The notes: generated from the sequence alone by a model not told the origin. DNA of 45,826 nt from Alphaproteobacteria bacterium (GCA_021776235.1 JAJFGG010000159.1:1-45826); one strand, 5' to 3'; shown: positions 1 to 7,716, counted from the first letter of the stretch. Program-made: numbers and translations.

Positions 1-124
1 CATCCGTGGCAAGCTGTGGCCCCTGGGCAACGATACCGAATTCATCCCCGGCCATGGCGATATGTCGACCTTCGCCTGGGAGCGCGCCGCCAATGCCTAT
101 GTCTGCGATTTCGTTGAGTATTAG
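1..124 (+). pseudogene. 3' fragment of a second gloC-like gene copy (partial at window edge)
   Basis: Forty codons and the stop TAG (122-124) encode the same C-terminus as the complete gene on the other strand, including the FIPGHGD motif whose His is a metal ligand of metallo-beta-lactamase-fold hydrolases. The 5' part lies outside the window, so it cannot be told whether the full gene is duplicated. It may be an artefact of the inverted arm rather than a real second gene. Confidence 0.6.
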
Positions 125-216
125 AGGCTGCGAACCCGGCATAGCGCTATTGAACAAGCCGTTTCGCAGGCAACAACTGGCAAAAATGCTGCGCGAGGCG
201 TTATACCAAGTTGCGG
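1..216 (+). repeat. Left arm of a 216-bp (or longer) inverted duplication
   Basis: Bases 1-216 are the reverse complement of 304-519 with a single mismatch (125 against 395). The arm carries the last 40 codons of the GloC-like hydrolase plus about 90 bases after its stop codon. The window begins inside the arm, so the true length is unknown. The arms are separated by 87 bases (217-303) that are not shared. Either a real palindromic duplication or an assembly/amplification chimera at a contig end would look like this. Confidence 0.9.
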
Positions 217-236
217 TGATATATAACCATATATAA
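126..236 (+). pseudogene. Receiver-domain C-terminal remnant, left copy
   Basis: Just past the hydrolase stop, a different frame reads GCEPGIALLNKPF followed by RRQQLAKMLREALYQVA. This has the form of the end of a response-regulator receiver domain: hydrophobic beta-5, the conserved Lys-Pro, then helix alpha-5. No start, Asp pocket or other receiver motif precedes it, so it is a decayed or transplanted gene end. The reading frame leaves the repeat arm and stops at TAA 234-236. Identification is from motif shape only. Confidence 0.4.
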
Positions 237-303
237 GCGTTGCGTAGACGTTAGGGGGCCGCCCCCAAACCCTTCCAAACGCCGAATATTGGTTTTTTTT
301 ACC
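217..303. other. Spacer between inverted arms
   Basis: AT-rich start (217-238), then a GGGGGCCGCCCCC near-palindrome at about 254-266 and an eight-T run at about 293-300. The G/C hairpin and T run could act as a terminator. No coding sequence is visible. Confidence 0.4.
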
Positions 304-394
304 CCGCAACTTGGTATAACGCCTCGCGCAGCATTTTTGCCAGTTGTTGCCTGCGAAACGGCTTGTTCAATAGCGCTATGCCGGGTTCGCAGCC
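299..394 (-). pseudogene. Receiver-domain C-terminal remnant, right copy
   Basis: Same peptide as the left copy, here ending ...REALYQVAG with stop TAA at 299-301. It abuts the stop codon of the complete gloC gene (396-398), suggesting that a recombination joined the hydrolase 3' end to the tail of a response regulator or hybrid kinase. Short length keeps confidence low. Confidence 0.4.
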
Positions 395-519
395 ACTAAT
401 ACTCAACGAAATCGCAGACATAGGCATTGGCGGCGCGCTCCCAGGCGAAGGTCGACATATCGCCATGGCCGGGGATGAATTCGGTATCGTTGCCCAGGGG
501 CCACAGCTTGCCACGGATG
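304..519 (-). repeat. Right arm of the inverted duplication
   Basis: Reverse complement of 1-216, one mismatch. This arm is continuous with the complete gloC gene (396-1040), so it is probably the parental copy. Beyond 519 the comparison cannot be continued because the partner arm runs off the window. Confidence 0.9.
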
Positions 520-1040
520 GCATTAACCAGTTGCATATGATCGCCCTTGGGTCCATCGCAACGGCCGATAGAGCCGCGAAACAGCACATCGCCGACCACG
601 GCCAATTTGGAAGCCGGGTGATGGAAGACGATATGGCCCGGCGTATGGCCCGGACAATGCAGCACAGACAGGATGAGCGGGCCGATCTCAACCGTCTCGC
701 CTTCGTCCAGCCAGCGATCCGGCGTGAAGCCGCGTGCCCCCGTCAGGCCTGTACGCGCCGCCTGTTTCGCCATGCCATCGATTAGAAAACCATCATCCGG
801 GTGTGGGCCCTCTATCGGCACGCCCAGGCACTCGGACAATTCCGCGGCACCGCCTGAATGATCCGCATGGCCATGGGTGACCAGAATTTTTTCCACCGCG
901 ACGCCCTCTTCAGCTATGGCGGCCTGGATCAGTTCAAGGTCGCCGCCAGGGTCGACAACGGCGGCGCGCAGACTGTCGGGGCACCACAACAGGGAACAGT
1001 TCTGTCGAAAGCGGGTGACGGGAACGATACGGTAGCGCAT
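396..1040 (-). CDS. gloC: GloC-like glyoxalase II (metallo-beta-lactamase fold hydrolase)
   Basis: A 214-residue cytosolic hydrolase of the YcbL/GloC type, expected to hydrolyse S-lactoylglutathione or related thioesters with a dinuclear metal site. Visible ligands: THGHADH (His56, His58, Asp60, His61), GHTPGH (His132), GD at 150-151 and FIPGHGD (His192). The opening MRYRIVPVTRF-QNCSLLWC closely follows the E. coli GloC pattern, and the length matches that protein. An AGGAT ribosome site lies about 6 bases before the ATG. The gene diverges from the MFS permease, and its 3' end is duplicated in inverted orientation at the window start. Function is inferred from family; substrate is not proven. 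Confidence 0.9.
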   Translation of the reverse strand: MRYRIVPVTRFRQNCSLLWCPDSLRAAVVDPGGDLELIQAAIAEEGVAVEKILVTHGHADHSGGAAELSECLGVPIEGPHPDDGFLIDGMAKQAARTGLTGARGFTPDRWLDEGETVEIGPLILSVLHCPGHTPGHIVFHHPASKLAVVGDVLFRGSIGRCDGPKGDHMQLVNAIRGKLWPLGNDTEFIPGHGDMSTFAWERAANAYVCDFVEY

Positions 1041-1109
1041 GAATTATCCTATAATCAGCTTCGAGACATTGTAGACGAGCCGGACGGTTGACGGAATGCG
1101 CGATGCGTA

Positions 1110-2396
1110 GTGACGATGCATAAGGCGGAGGACGAGGCGGCACAGGGGTCCGAAAAGCCCGGCGCGGCGCGTCTGGTCGCCTTGATCTGCACGGCCCAGG
1201 TTTTGGCCCAGGTCGGAGCCTATGCCTGGCCGGCGCTATTGCCGGAATTCATTCCCCGCTGGCAACTGGATTACAGCGAGGCGGGTTGGATCACCGCCAG
1301 CTTCTATCTCTCCTATATGCTGTCAGTCCCCATCCTGGTCACCTTGACCGACCGGATCGATCCGCGCCGGATTTACATGTTTGGGGTCGGCTGCACCGTT
1401 ATCGGACATCTGTTGTTCGCCCTTTATGCGGACGGCTATTGGAGCGCCACCCTGGCCCGGACTATTGCCGGCATCGGCTGGGCCGGCACCTATATGACCG
1501 GTCTGAAGCTATTGGCGGACCGGGTCGAAGGAAAATTGCTATCGCGTGCAGTCACCTGGCATGCGGCCAGCATGGGTATCGCCTCTGCCCTTTCCTTCGT
1601 CTTCGCCGGCCTGATCGCAGATATTTGGGATTGGCATGCCGCCTTTTTCGTTGCAGCGGCGGGCGCCGCCGGCGCCTGGTTGATCGCGGCCTTGTTTGCG
1701 CCCAGGCAGTCGCCTTCTGCCGTCTCAGAAGGACCAAGCTGGGCGCTGTTCGATTTTCGCCCCGTATTCGCGAACCGCTCGGCCATGGCCTATAGCGTGG
1801 GTTACTGCATCCATACCTGGGAGATGGGCGCCATGCGCGGTTGGGCGGTGGCCTTCCTGGCCTACGTCGCCCTGCAGGATTACGGACCGGACAGCAGCGA
1901 AGCGCCGCTTTTGAGCCCCCCGATGATGGCCACTGCGATGGCCCTGTTCGGTGTCTGGGCCAGCATTGGCGGCAACGAACTATCCATTCGCCTGGGGCGG
2001 CGGCGCCTGGTCCGCCTGGCCATGGCCGGGTCTATGGTCTTTGCCCTGGCAATCGGCTTTCTGGGCTCGTTCAACTATCCCTTGGCGGCCGGCCTGTTGG
2101 TCTTGTACGGCATGGTGATCTGGCTGGATTCATCGTCACTGACCGCCGGTGCGGCGGGCAGTGCCACGCCCGGGCGCCGGGGCGCGACACTTGCCGTACA
2201 CTCCATGCTGGGTTACGGCGGCGGCTTCGTCGGACCGATCATGGTAGGCTGGATCCTGGATCTGGCGGGCGGGCCGTCCCATCTTGCCTGGGGTCTGGCA
2301 TTCGGCCATATGGCCCTGGCCATGTTGGGCGCGCGGATCGCCTTTACCTGGTTGCGGCCCAAAGGCCTGGAAGGGGATAATCCGGCTAGTCGCTAA
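1110..2396 (+). CDS. MFS transporter
   Basis: A 428-residue permease with about 12 hydrophobic segments and the loop-2/3 type motif LTDRIDPRR (around residue 80-90) typical of the major facilitator superfamily. Residues 1-20 are hydrophilic, then the first helix runs from about 22 to 42. The GTG at 1110 and the ATG at 1116 are both possible starts in the same frame. No substrate can be assigned from the sequence. It is transcribed away from gloC, and its last 11 bases overlap the convergent TPR gene. Confidence 0.85.
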   Translation: MTMHKAEDEAAQGSEKPGAARLVALICTAQVLAQVGAYAWPALLPEFIPRWQLDYSEAGWITASFYLSYMLSVPILVTLTDRIDPRRIYMFGVGCTVIGHLLFALYADGYWSATLARTIAGIGWAGTYMTGLKLLADRVEGKLLSRAVTWHAASMGIASALSFVFAGLIADIWDWHAAFFVAAAGAAGAWLIAALFAPRQSPSAVSEGPSWALFDFRPVFANRSAMAYSVGYCIHTWEMGAMRGWAVAFLAYVALQDYGPDSSEAPLLSPPMMATAMALFGVWASIGGNELSIRLGRRRLVRLAMAGSMVFALAIGFLGSFNYPLAAGLLVLYGMVIWLDSSSLTAGAAGSATPGRRGATLAVHSMLGYGGGFVGPIMVGWILDLAGGPSHLAWGLAFGHMALAMLGARIAFTWLRPKGLEGDNPASR

Positions 2397-3306
2397 CGGC
2401 ACTACCGGTGACGATGACTTCCAACATAAAGGGCTTCGCGTGGGCTCGCACCCGATCCCGCCATTGCCGCGCAGCAGCCTGCTCCCCCTTCGCCAGATAC
2501 CATTCGGAGACGAAGAAAGCGCCTTGCGAGCGGGTATCGTCGCTTCTTTGTGCCATCAAGGCAGTGATGGCTTGTTGCAGGGTACCCGTGCCAGCCCATA
2601 ACTGCACCAGGGGCGCCGGCCAGACACCGTCTTCCCACCACCACAAGTAGGGCTCCAAGGCAGCCCTGCCGTCTGCCCCCTGACGGGCCGTGGCAGCTGC
2701 CAGCCACAACACCGCGATGGGATGCCGCACCGGTGATAGAGCCAAAACTTCAACGAACAAGTCGGCTGCAAGGTCAAAGCGGCCTTGTCGGAAACGCAGG
2801 ACGCCCTTGAAGAACAGGGCCAGGGAGGAACGCGGCTCGAGCGACAACGCGTGGGCAAAGTCGGCCAGGGCGGCGGTAGGATCGGCGGCCTGCAAATACA
2901 GCCTGCCGCGATAGGCCAGGGCATCGGCAAAGAAAGGATTCAAGGCGATGGCCCGGTTCAGATCCATCAGGGCCATGGGCAAGCTGGTTTGCGTCAAGCC
3001 GCGCAAAAGATACGCCTTGGCAGAGGCCGGGTTGAGGGCCAGCGCCTGCGCCAACGCCGCGCCGGCCGCTTCGCCATCGCCCAGGCTCAACAGAGCCGCG
3101 GCCTGAGATGTCAACAAGGCCGACCGTTCGGCCGGCGCCAGATCCTGCCGGCTCAAGGCGCGCCGGCAATAGGCTTCGTCCAAATGGACCCGGCCGCTGC
3201 CCATCAGACAGGCTTCGCCGTCGCCCTTGGTCTGGCCCCCGGCGGCCGTGCCAAGGCCGAAGCTAACCGCACAGGCCAATGCCATAACCCGATAATGCGA
3301 GTTCAT
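2386..3306 (-). CDS. Secreted TPR-repeat protein
   Basis: 306 residues, starting at the ATG 3304-3306 (a TTG two codons upstream is less likely). The N-terminus has a signal peptide: a short positive stretch, hydrophobic VMALACAVSFGLGTA, then a likely cleavage near AGG-Q, so it should be periplasmic or envelope-bound. Several tetratricopeptide repeats follow at about 65-190, with typical ALALNPASAKAYLLRG, AIALNPFFADALAYRGRLY and ALSLEPRSSLALFFKG units. The arrangement resembles NlpI-like scaffold proteins, but no specific partner can be named. It overlaps the end of the MFS gene on the opposite strand. Confidence 0.8.
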   Translation of the reverse strand: MNSHYRVMALACAVSFGLGTAAGGQTKGDGEACLMGSGRVHLDEAYCRRALSRQDLAPAERSALLTSQAAALLSLGDGEAAGAALAQALALNPASAKAYLLRGLTQTSLPMALMDLNRAIALNPFFADALAYRGRLYLQAADPTAALADFAHALSLEPRSSLALFFKGVLRFRQGRFDLAADLFVEVLALSPVRHPIAVLWLAAATARQGADGRAALEPYLWWWEDGVWPAPLVQLWAGTGTLQQAITALMAQRSDDTRSQGAFFVSEWYLAKGEQAAARQWRDRVRAHAKPFMLEVIVTGSAVSD

Positions 3307-3363
3307 GCGCAACTATGTCAGGAATTCGAGGGCCACAATAGCCCGGAAGTAATCTAGTCGGAT

Positions 3364-4134
3364 TCAGCTGCTGTTCTTGCGGTAGGTCACCAGGCCCTGA
3401 CCGGTCGGCAGCTCGAGAATCGGGTGGCCATGCCGGCCCCACCATTCCAGATGCGCCCGACATAAGTCACTCATTTCCAGGCGGCCAAAATCATCAAGCA
3501 CGACCATGGCGCCATCGCTCAAGCGTGAAACCAGATGATCCAGGGCCGCCGTTTCCGCCGCCGCCGCATTCAGGTCCAGATGCAGAAAGGCGATACGGTC
3601 GGGCACCACGGTGTCGAACACCTCCGGCACAATGCCCTTGACCACACGCACATTGGGATAAATGGCAAACCGGTTCAGGACATCTTCATAAACGCCGTCC
3701 CACTGGTAACCTGGATTGACTTTCCTTCTTTCGAGTTCAGTGGACCACTGTTCAGGCAAACCGGAAAACGTGTCATAGAGATAGAATTGCCGCGGCTGCC
3801 CTTCGAAGCGTAAATACTGCGCAACTACGCCCGCGTAGAATCCCTGATAGGTGCCACATTCAACGAAGTCGCCATCGAGCGCAAGCGCCGCGCGCGCGGC
3901 CCAGCAACAGGTATGCAGGCGCCAAATTTTGCACATGTCCCGTTCGCCATCAGCGTTGGCCAGCATGGCCGCAACAAATGGCGCGTCGGAAACGAACGAC
4001 TGGTTGCGCATCAAGGCAACCAGGTTATCCTGCATGAACGTGCTCAGGCCGTGCTGTTCGTAGACTTTCTCTACGCTTTCCAAGCCCGACGTTACCTGCC
4101 CCAGTTGCTCCCGGGGTGGACCATAGAAACTCAT
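3364..4134 (-). CDS. TylF/MycF-type class I SAM-dependent methyltransferase
   Basis: 256 residues. The Rossmann-fold SAM site is seen at FVECGTYQGFYAG (about 110-122), followed by FYLYDTFSGLPEQW (about 138-151), the acidic loop-plus-aromatic segment characteristic of the TylF/macrocin O-methyltransferase family. The metal-binding or post-motif region is IAFLHLDLNA (about 180-189) and MVVLDDFG (about 212-219). These enzymes usually methylate a sugar or other hydroxyl group in secondary or surface glycan metabolism. No sugar-biosynthesis genes are nearby, so the substrate is unknown. Confidence 0.8.
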   Translation of the reverse strand: MSFYGPPREQLGQVTSGLESVEKVYEQHGLSTFMQDNLVALMRNQSFVSDAPFVAAMLANADGERDMCKIWRLHTCCWAARAALALDGDFVECGTYQGFYAGVVAQYLRFEGQPRQFYLYDTFSGLPEQWSTELERRKVNPGYQWDGVYEDVLNRFAIYPNVRVVKGIVPEVFDTVVPDRIAFLHLDLNAAAAETAALDHLVSRLSDGAMVVLDDFGRLEMSDLCRAHLEWWGRHGHPILELPTGQGLVTYRKNSS

Positions 4135-4257
4135 ACCACACGAGTACCTTTGCTAGTTGCACCAGTGGAGACCGGGAACGATGTACCGCATGATGTCTAA
4201 AAAACGGTTAATTTCCCGCCATCACCCCATGCCAATGGGCGCAGAATTCTAACAATT

Positions 4258-5217
4258 TCATGGGCGGGGCCGGTACCTGGTCAAAGATCCCGCATGCATA
4301 ATGCGGCCATTCAGGGGTCTGCCGATGATGTCTTCGGCCAACAGGGCACTATCGATCAAAGCGTCCAGGTCGATGCCGGTGTCGATGCCCATTTCCTGGC
4401 ACAGAAAAACCATGTCCTCGGTACAGATGTTTCCCGCGGAACGGGCTGAACCATGGCCGGCGAAAGGGCAGCCGCCCAGCCCCGCGACCGAGGAATCGAA
4501 CAGATCCACCCCCATCTGCAAGGCGGCATAGACATTGGCGGCGCCCAAGCCCCGGGTATCATGCAAATGCAAACCGATACGCGCGTCGGGTGCCAGTTCT
4601 CGTACCATACCGATGCGCCGCTTCATGTCCTCCGGGTTGGCCCAACCGACCGTATCCGCCAGATAGATCGCCGGCAGCGGCACGTCCCGCGCGGCACACA
4701 GTTCAATGATCCATTGCACCAGATCGGACACCGCCCCGATCGGCACCGGTCCGCCGAAATTGCAGCCGAATGCGGTCATGATATAGGCCGACGTCGGGGC
4801 CAAGCCCTGTTGCAGGTATAGATCCAGCCATTCCGCCTGGCGGTCGCGCATTTCCGTGGCCGAACAATTATTGTTGGCCTGGGAGAATTCATCCGTGGTG
4901 TAAAACAACAACCGCGTATCCATGTGGACCCGAGGCGCCTCACCCGCCAACATGAAGCCCTTCTTGTTCAGCCACAGGGCGGTGTATTCAACACCGTCCC
5001 GGCGCCTGATGGCGCCGAATAGTTCGGCGGTATCGGCCATGGTTGGAACCACCTTGGGGCTGACGAAAGAGCCGACCTGGATTTGTTTCAAACCGGTCTC
5101 GCTAAGACTATCGATCAGGGCGGCACGGCGGTCCAGGGGATAGCTCACCGCTTCGATCTGAAAGCCTTCCCGGGGTCCTTCTTCGTGGAACTCAACGAAC
5201 CTGGGCAGATCGGTCAT
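4258..5217 (-). CDS. HMG-CoA lyase-like pyruvate carboxyltransferase-family enzyme
   Basis: 319-residue DRE-TIM metallolyase that would cleave a 3-hydroxy-acyl-CoA such as HMG-CoA to acetyl-CoA and a keto acid. Catalytic pieces seen: GPREGFQ (Arg16; the next residue is Glu17 where HMG-CoA lyases usually have Asp), GLHLHDTRG (metal ligands His216 and His218) and the signature SVAGLGGCPFAG with catalytic Cys249, then SAGN. A GAGAGG site precedes the ATG. The acyl-CoA dehydrogenase lies 44 bases upstream on the same strand, so the two probably form a branched-chain or acyl-CoA degradation operon. The Asp-to-Glu change leaves the exact substrate open. Confidence 0.85.
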   Translation of the reverse strand: MTDLPRFVEFHEEGPREGFQIEAVSYPLDRRAALIDSLSETGLKQIQVGSFVSPKVVPTMADTAELFGAIRRRDGVEYTALWLNKKGFMLAGEAPRVHMDTRLLFYTTDEFSQANNNCSATEMRDRQAEWLDLYLQQGLAPTSAYIMTAFGCNFGGPVPIGAVSDLVQWIIELCAARDVPLPAIYLADTVGWANPEDMKRRIGMVRELAPDARIGLHLHDTRGLGAANVYAALQMGVDLFDSSVAGLGGCPFAGHGSARSAGNICTEDMVFLCQEMGIDTGIDLDALIDSALLAEDIIGRPLNGRIMHAGSLTRYRPRP

Positions 5218-5261
5218 GGGTGCATCCTCTCAAAGACAAACAGCTTGATCCCAACCGCGCC

Positions 5262-6422
5262 CTAATAGGACCTGGGCATGCCCAAAACCCGTTCGCCGAT
5301 ATAGTTCAGGATCAGTTCCCGATTGATTGGTGCCGTGCGCAATAGCCGCGCCACGGAATACAGATCGTACAGGCCGTATTCGTGAGTGAAGCCGCTGCCG
5401 CCGTGGGCCTGCAGGGCTGCTTCCACCGCCATGATGCCGGCCTCGGCGCCGGCATATTTCGCCATGTTGGCGGCCGGGCCGGCTTCCTCGCCCCGGTCGA
5501 ATGACCAGGCAGCCTGACGCAGCATTAGCGAGGACAGTTCCACCTGGGTCTTGGCCGCCGCCAGAGGGTGCTGCACGCCCTGATAAGCGCCGATGGGGCC
5601 ATCAAAGACCACCCGTTCGGAGGTATAGGCCACCGCCTTGTCGATGGCGAACCGGCCAATGCCGCAGGCCATGGCAGCGACTGTGACACGCTCCGGGTTC
5701 AGCAGATCGAACAGGATGTTGAAGCCTTTGTCGACCTCGCCCAGGACATCCTCCGGGCCCAGGTCAACCTCATCGAAATACAGAGTGAACTGCTCTTCCG
5801 GATTGACGACGCTCATATCCATGGCGTGAAAGTCCACGCCCTTGGCCTTCAGATCCACGATGAAAACGGTGAAGCCGTCGGTCTTGCGCTTGACCTGATC
5901 ATGGGGCGTAGTGCGGGCCACCACCACGGCATAATCGCTGACATCGACGCCGGTGATGAAGACCTTGGAGCCACTCAATTTAAAACGGTTTCCATCCCGC
6001 CGGGCCACAGATTGGATGCGCATCGAATTGCTGCCAGCCGTCGGCTCGGTAATGGCGAAGCAGAACATGGTCTTACCGGCGGCGGCATCAGGCAGATAAC
6101 GGGATTTCTGTTCGTCCGTGCCGTGCATGTTGATGTGGCCGAGAGACATAGTGGGGCCGACCACATACATCAACAAGGGCAGGCCATGGTTGCTCATGCC
6201 TTCAATCAACAGCGCCATTTCCAACAGGCCCAGGCCGCTACCGCCATAGGCCTCGTCAATCATCAGGCCGGCAAAACCGTCGTCGGCCGTTTGCCGCCAT
6301 AATTCCTCGGGGAATTGGCGTTTGCGGGCGTTTTCCAGCCAGTACTTGTGATCAAACGATTGCGCCACCTTGGCGCCGTAGTCGTAAATCATCCGCTGTT
6401 CGGGGCTGAGAGTGAAATCCAT
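5262..6422 (-). CDS. Acyl-CoA dehydrogenase
   Basis: 386-residue FAD enzyme that introduces a 2,3 double bond into an acyl-CoA. The start is set at the ATG giving MDFTLSPEQRMIY, the standard N-terminus of the family; a longer frame to 6461 has an atypical basic extension. FAD/substrate signatures are FAITEPTAGSNS (about 122-133) and KLSGSKVFITGVDVSD (about 148-163), and the C-terminal HGGSGFTHEY (about 345-354) has the Glu in the usual catalytic-base position. It is probably co-transcribed with the HMG-CoA-lyase-like gene. Acyl chain specificity cannot be read from the sequence. Confidence 0.9.
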   Translation of the reverse strand: MDFTLSPEQRMIYDYGAKVAQSFDHKYWLENARKRQFPEELWRQTADDGFAGLMIDEAYGGSGLGLLEMALLIEGMSNHGLPLLMYVVGPTMSLGHINMHGTDEQKSRYLPDAAAGKTMFCFAITEPTAGSNSMRIQSVARRDGNRFKLSGSKVFITGVDVSDYAVVVARTTPHDQVKRKTDGFTVFIVDLKAKGVDFHAMDMSVVNPEEQFTLYFDEVDLGPEDVLGEVDKGFNILFDLLNPERVTVAAMACGIGRFAIDKAVAYTSERVVFDGPIGAYQGVQHPLAAAKTQVELSSLMLRQAAWSFDRGEEAGPAANMAKYAGAEAGIMAVEAALQAHGGSGFTHEYGLYDLYSVARLLRTAPINRELILNYIGERVLGMPRSY

Positions 6423-6513
6423 CTGCCTGCGCCTGACCTTCCGTCGTGAAGACCTCGCCATGATAACCCAAAGACGATGCTTGGACAGCTCGCAAGCCCA
6501 ATTATTCCCTGTC

Positions 6514-6534
6514 GCTGCAATTGGAAATTGCGGC
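6514..6534. promoter_or_regulatory. Inverted repeat between divergent acyl-CoA dehydrogenase and selenoprotein genes
   Basis: GCAATT-GGA-AATTGC (6517-6531) is a perfect 6-bp palindrome with a 3-base centre. It extends outward by one G-T wobble and two further pairs to 6514-6534. It sits about mid-way between the two divergent starts (6422 and 6616), where an operator for a dimeric repressor would be expected. A hairpin in the selenoprotein mRNA leader is the alternative. Confidence 0.35.
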
Positions 6535-6615
6535 CTTGCTGGGGTAAGCTGCCGTGCCCGCGATCAGCCTTCAAGAACAGCCGGCATGGAAAAAACCCGA
6601 CCGAGGAGCATATGA

Positions 6616-7296
6616 ATGGCAGGCACCACCCCTACCTCTCCGGTTACCCTGGAACAATACCGCGCCATGGACATGGCGGAGAAGCGCGAAGTGTGGCTGG
6701 AAATTTCCGATATCACCGAGGCCGAGTTCGAAAACCATATAGCGACCCAAAAGGCCCGCGAGGCGAAGGTACCCAAGGTGGGTGCGGTGGCGCCGGATTT
6801 CGTCGCCGACGTCCTGGACCGGCACCGCCAGCGTACCGGCGAACGGGTGCGTCTGTCGGATTTGCGGGGCAAACCGGTGGGCATCGTTTTCGGCTCGTAT
6901 ACCTGACCCCCATTTCGCTCAAAGGCCGTGCGCCTTAACGAACTCTACGCCAGGTACCAGGATCAGGTTCGGTTCTACATCGTCTATATCCGCGAGGCGC
7001 ATCCCCAGCGCGGCTGGCAGGTGCCCAACAATCTGATCGAAGATATCCTCTACGACGAACCCACCACGGATGCCGAACGCACCGCCGTTGCCTCGGCCTG
7101 CCAGATTGGCCTGAACCTTCACATCCCCATGCTGGTGGACGGCATCGACAACGATATCGACGAGAAATACGTCGGCCTGCCCATGCGCCTGTTCCTGGTC
7201 GATAAGGAGGGCAAGATCGCCTACGCTGGCGACAAGGGGCCCTTCGGCTGGGACGACGAAGCCTTCGAGGCGGTGCTGAAAACGCTGATCGCCTGA
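6616..7296 (+). CDS. Deiodinase-family selenoprotein (in-frame UGA = Sec97)
   Basis: One gene read through a TGA at 6904-6906. The ATG at 6616 follows GAGGAG at good spacing; read-through gives 226 residues ending in TGA at 7294-7296. The active site reads FGSYT-U-PPF, the iodothyronine deiodinase motif (GSxT-Sec-PPF), and downstream VYIREAHPQRGW (His129) matches the conserved YIxEAHxxDGW block of that thioredoxin-fold family. The N-terminus (about 10-60) is a helical extension, and residues about 180-226 complete the redoxin fold. A SECIS-like hairpin follows the UGA. Bacterial members are probably thiol or selenol peroxidases/reductases rather than hormone deiodinases; the substrate is unknown. 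TGA is an ordinary stop in other genes of the window. Confidence 0.88.
6904..6906 (+). other. Selenocysteine codon (UGA)
   Basis: TGA stands exactly at the Sec/Cys position of the deiodinase active site. The reading frame stays open and conserved on both sides without any shift, which argues against a sequencing error or a pseudogene. Confidence 0.88.
6914..6942 (+). promoter_or_regulatory. Bacterial SECIS-like hairpin
   Basis: Downstream of the UGA, AAGGC (6922-6926) pairs with GCCTT (6932-6936) around the loop CGTGC. A lower stem TTCG (6914-6917) pairs with CGAA (6939-6942), with an internal loop between the two helices. The loop has G in its second position and begins 20 bases after the UGA. 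Both agree with the bacterial SECIS model as I recall it (a G among the first two loop bases; spacing about 16-37). SelB would bind here to insert selenocysteine. Confidence 0.7.
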
Positions 7297-7382
7297 GGCC
7301 AAGCCAGGGCCAGAGAGAGCAAAGAACGCCGCAGCTTATATTCCCGGACGTGCGGACCCATCCAATTTCGCCGCACAATTGG

Positions 7383-7526
7383 ATGAACGAGGCCGTTGGC
7401 CTGATTATCCCCGATGCCTATTTCGAATGGCTGGAGCGAAATCGGGGACAGCCCCAAGATGGCTTGACGCGCGTCAAGGTAGACTTTTCGGCGGCGTGCA
7501 ATCCTGTCCTAGTGACGGGATACTGA
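7383..7526 (+). CDS. Possible 47-aa ORF or gene remnant
   Basis: The frame starts MNEAVGLIIPDAYFEWLERN and ends DFSAACNPVLVTGY with a TGA stop. Composition is protein-like (acidic and aromatic residues well placed), and the frame stays open upstream to at least 7350 (GTG). It has no clear ribosome site and I recognise no family. It may be the tail of a decayed enzyme gene. Listed only because it is more protein-like than the overlapping frames. Confidence 0.25.
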   Translation: MNEAVGLIIPDAYFEWLERNRGQPQDGLTRVKVDFSAACNPVLVTGY

Positions 7527-7647
7527 CTTGGCGTCGGTGGTTGCTCCATAGGTTTTGCCGTAAACCGGTGCATGTGAGGTGCGCCCTAAGGGCACGATGC
7601 GATTTAGCGGAATGGATCGGTTCCGGCCAAGTTTGAAGAACGTCAGC

Positions 7648-7699
7648 AGCCGATCAATCCGGGTATAGAGAGGTTTGCGGTCGCGGCGGTTGATCGGCT
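7648..7699. promoter_or_regulatory. 10-bp inverted repeat upstream of nfeD
   Basis: AGCCGATCAA (7648-7657) and TTGATCGGCT (7690-7699) are perfect complements, 32 bases apart, ending 17 bases before the nfeD ATG. The position fits an operator pair or a leader hairpin; there is no T run, so it is not a simple terminator. Confidence 0.35.
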
Positions 7700-7716
7700 A
7701 TCTGGGAAAGGTTGCC

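Larger units (their letters stand above)
7297..7716. other. 420-bp gap with one weak ORF and hairpins
   Basis: Contains a short possible frame (7383-7526), a small perfect palindrome GCCCT-A-AGGGC (7583-7593) and a larger inverted repeat (7648-7699) ahead of nfeD. No recognised gene or RNA is visible. Confidence 0.5.

Noticed and set aside
6616-6906. Deiodinase gene as two separate genes or a frameshifted pseudogene
   Set aside because: No frame change is needed; only one TGA lies in the frame, it falls on the active-site selenium position, and a SECIS-like stem follows.
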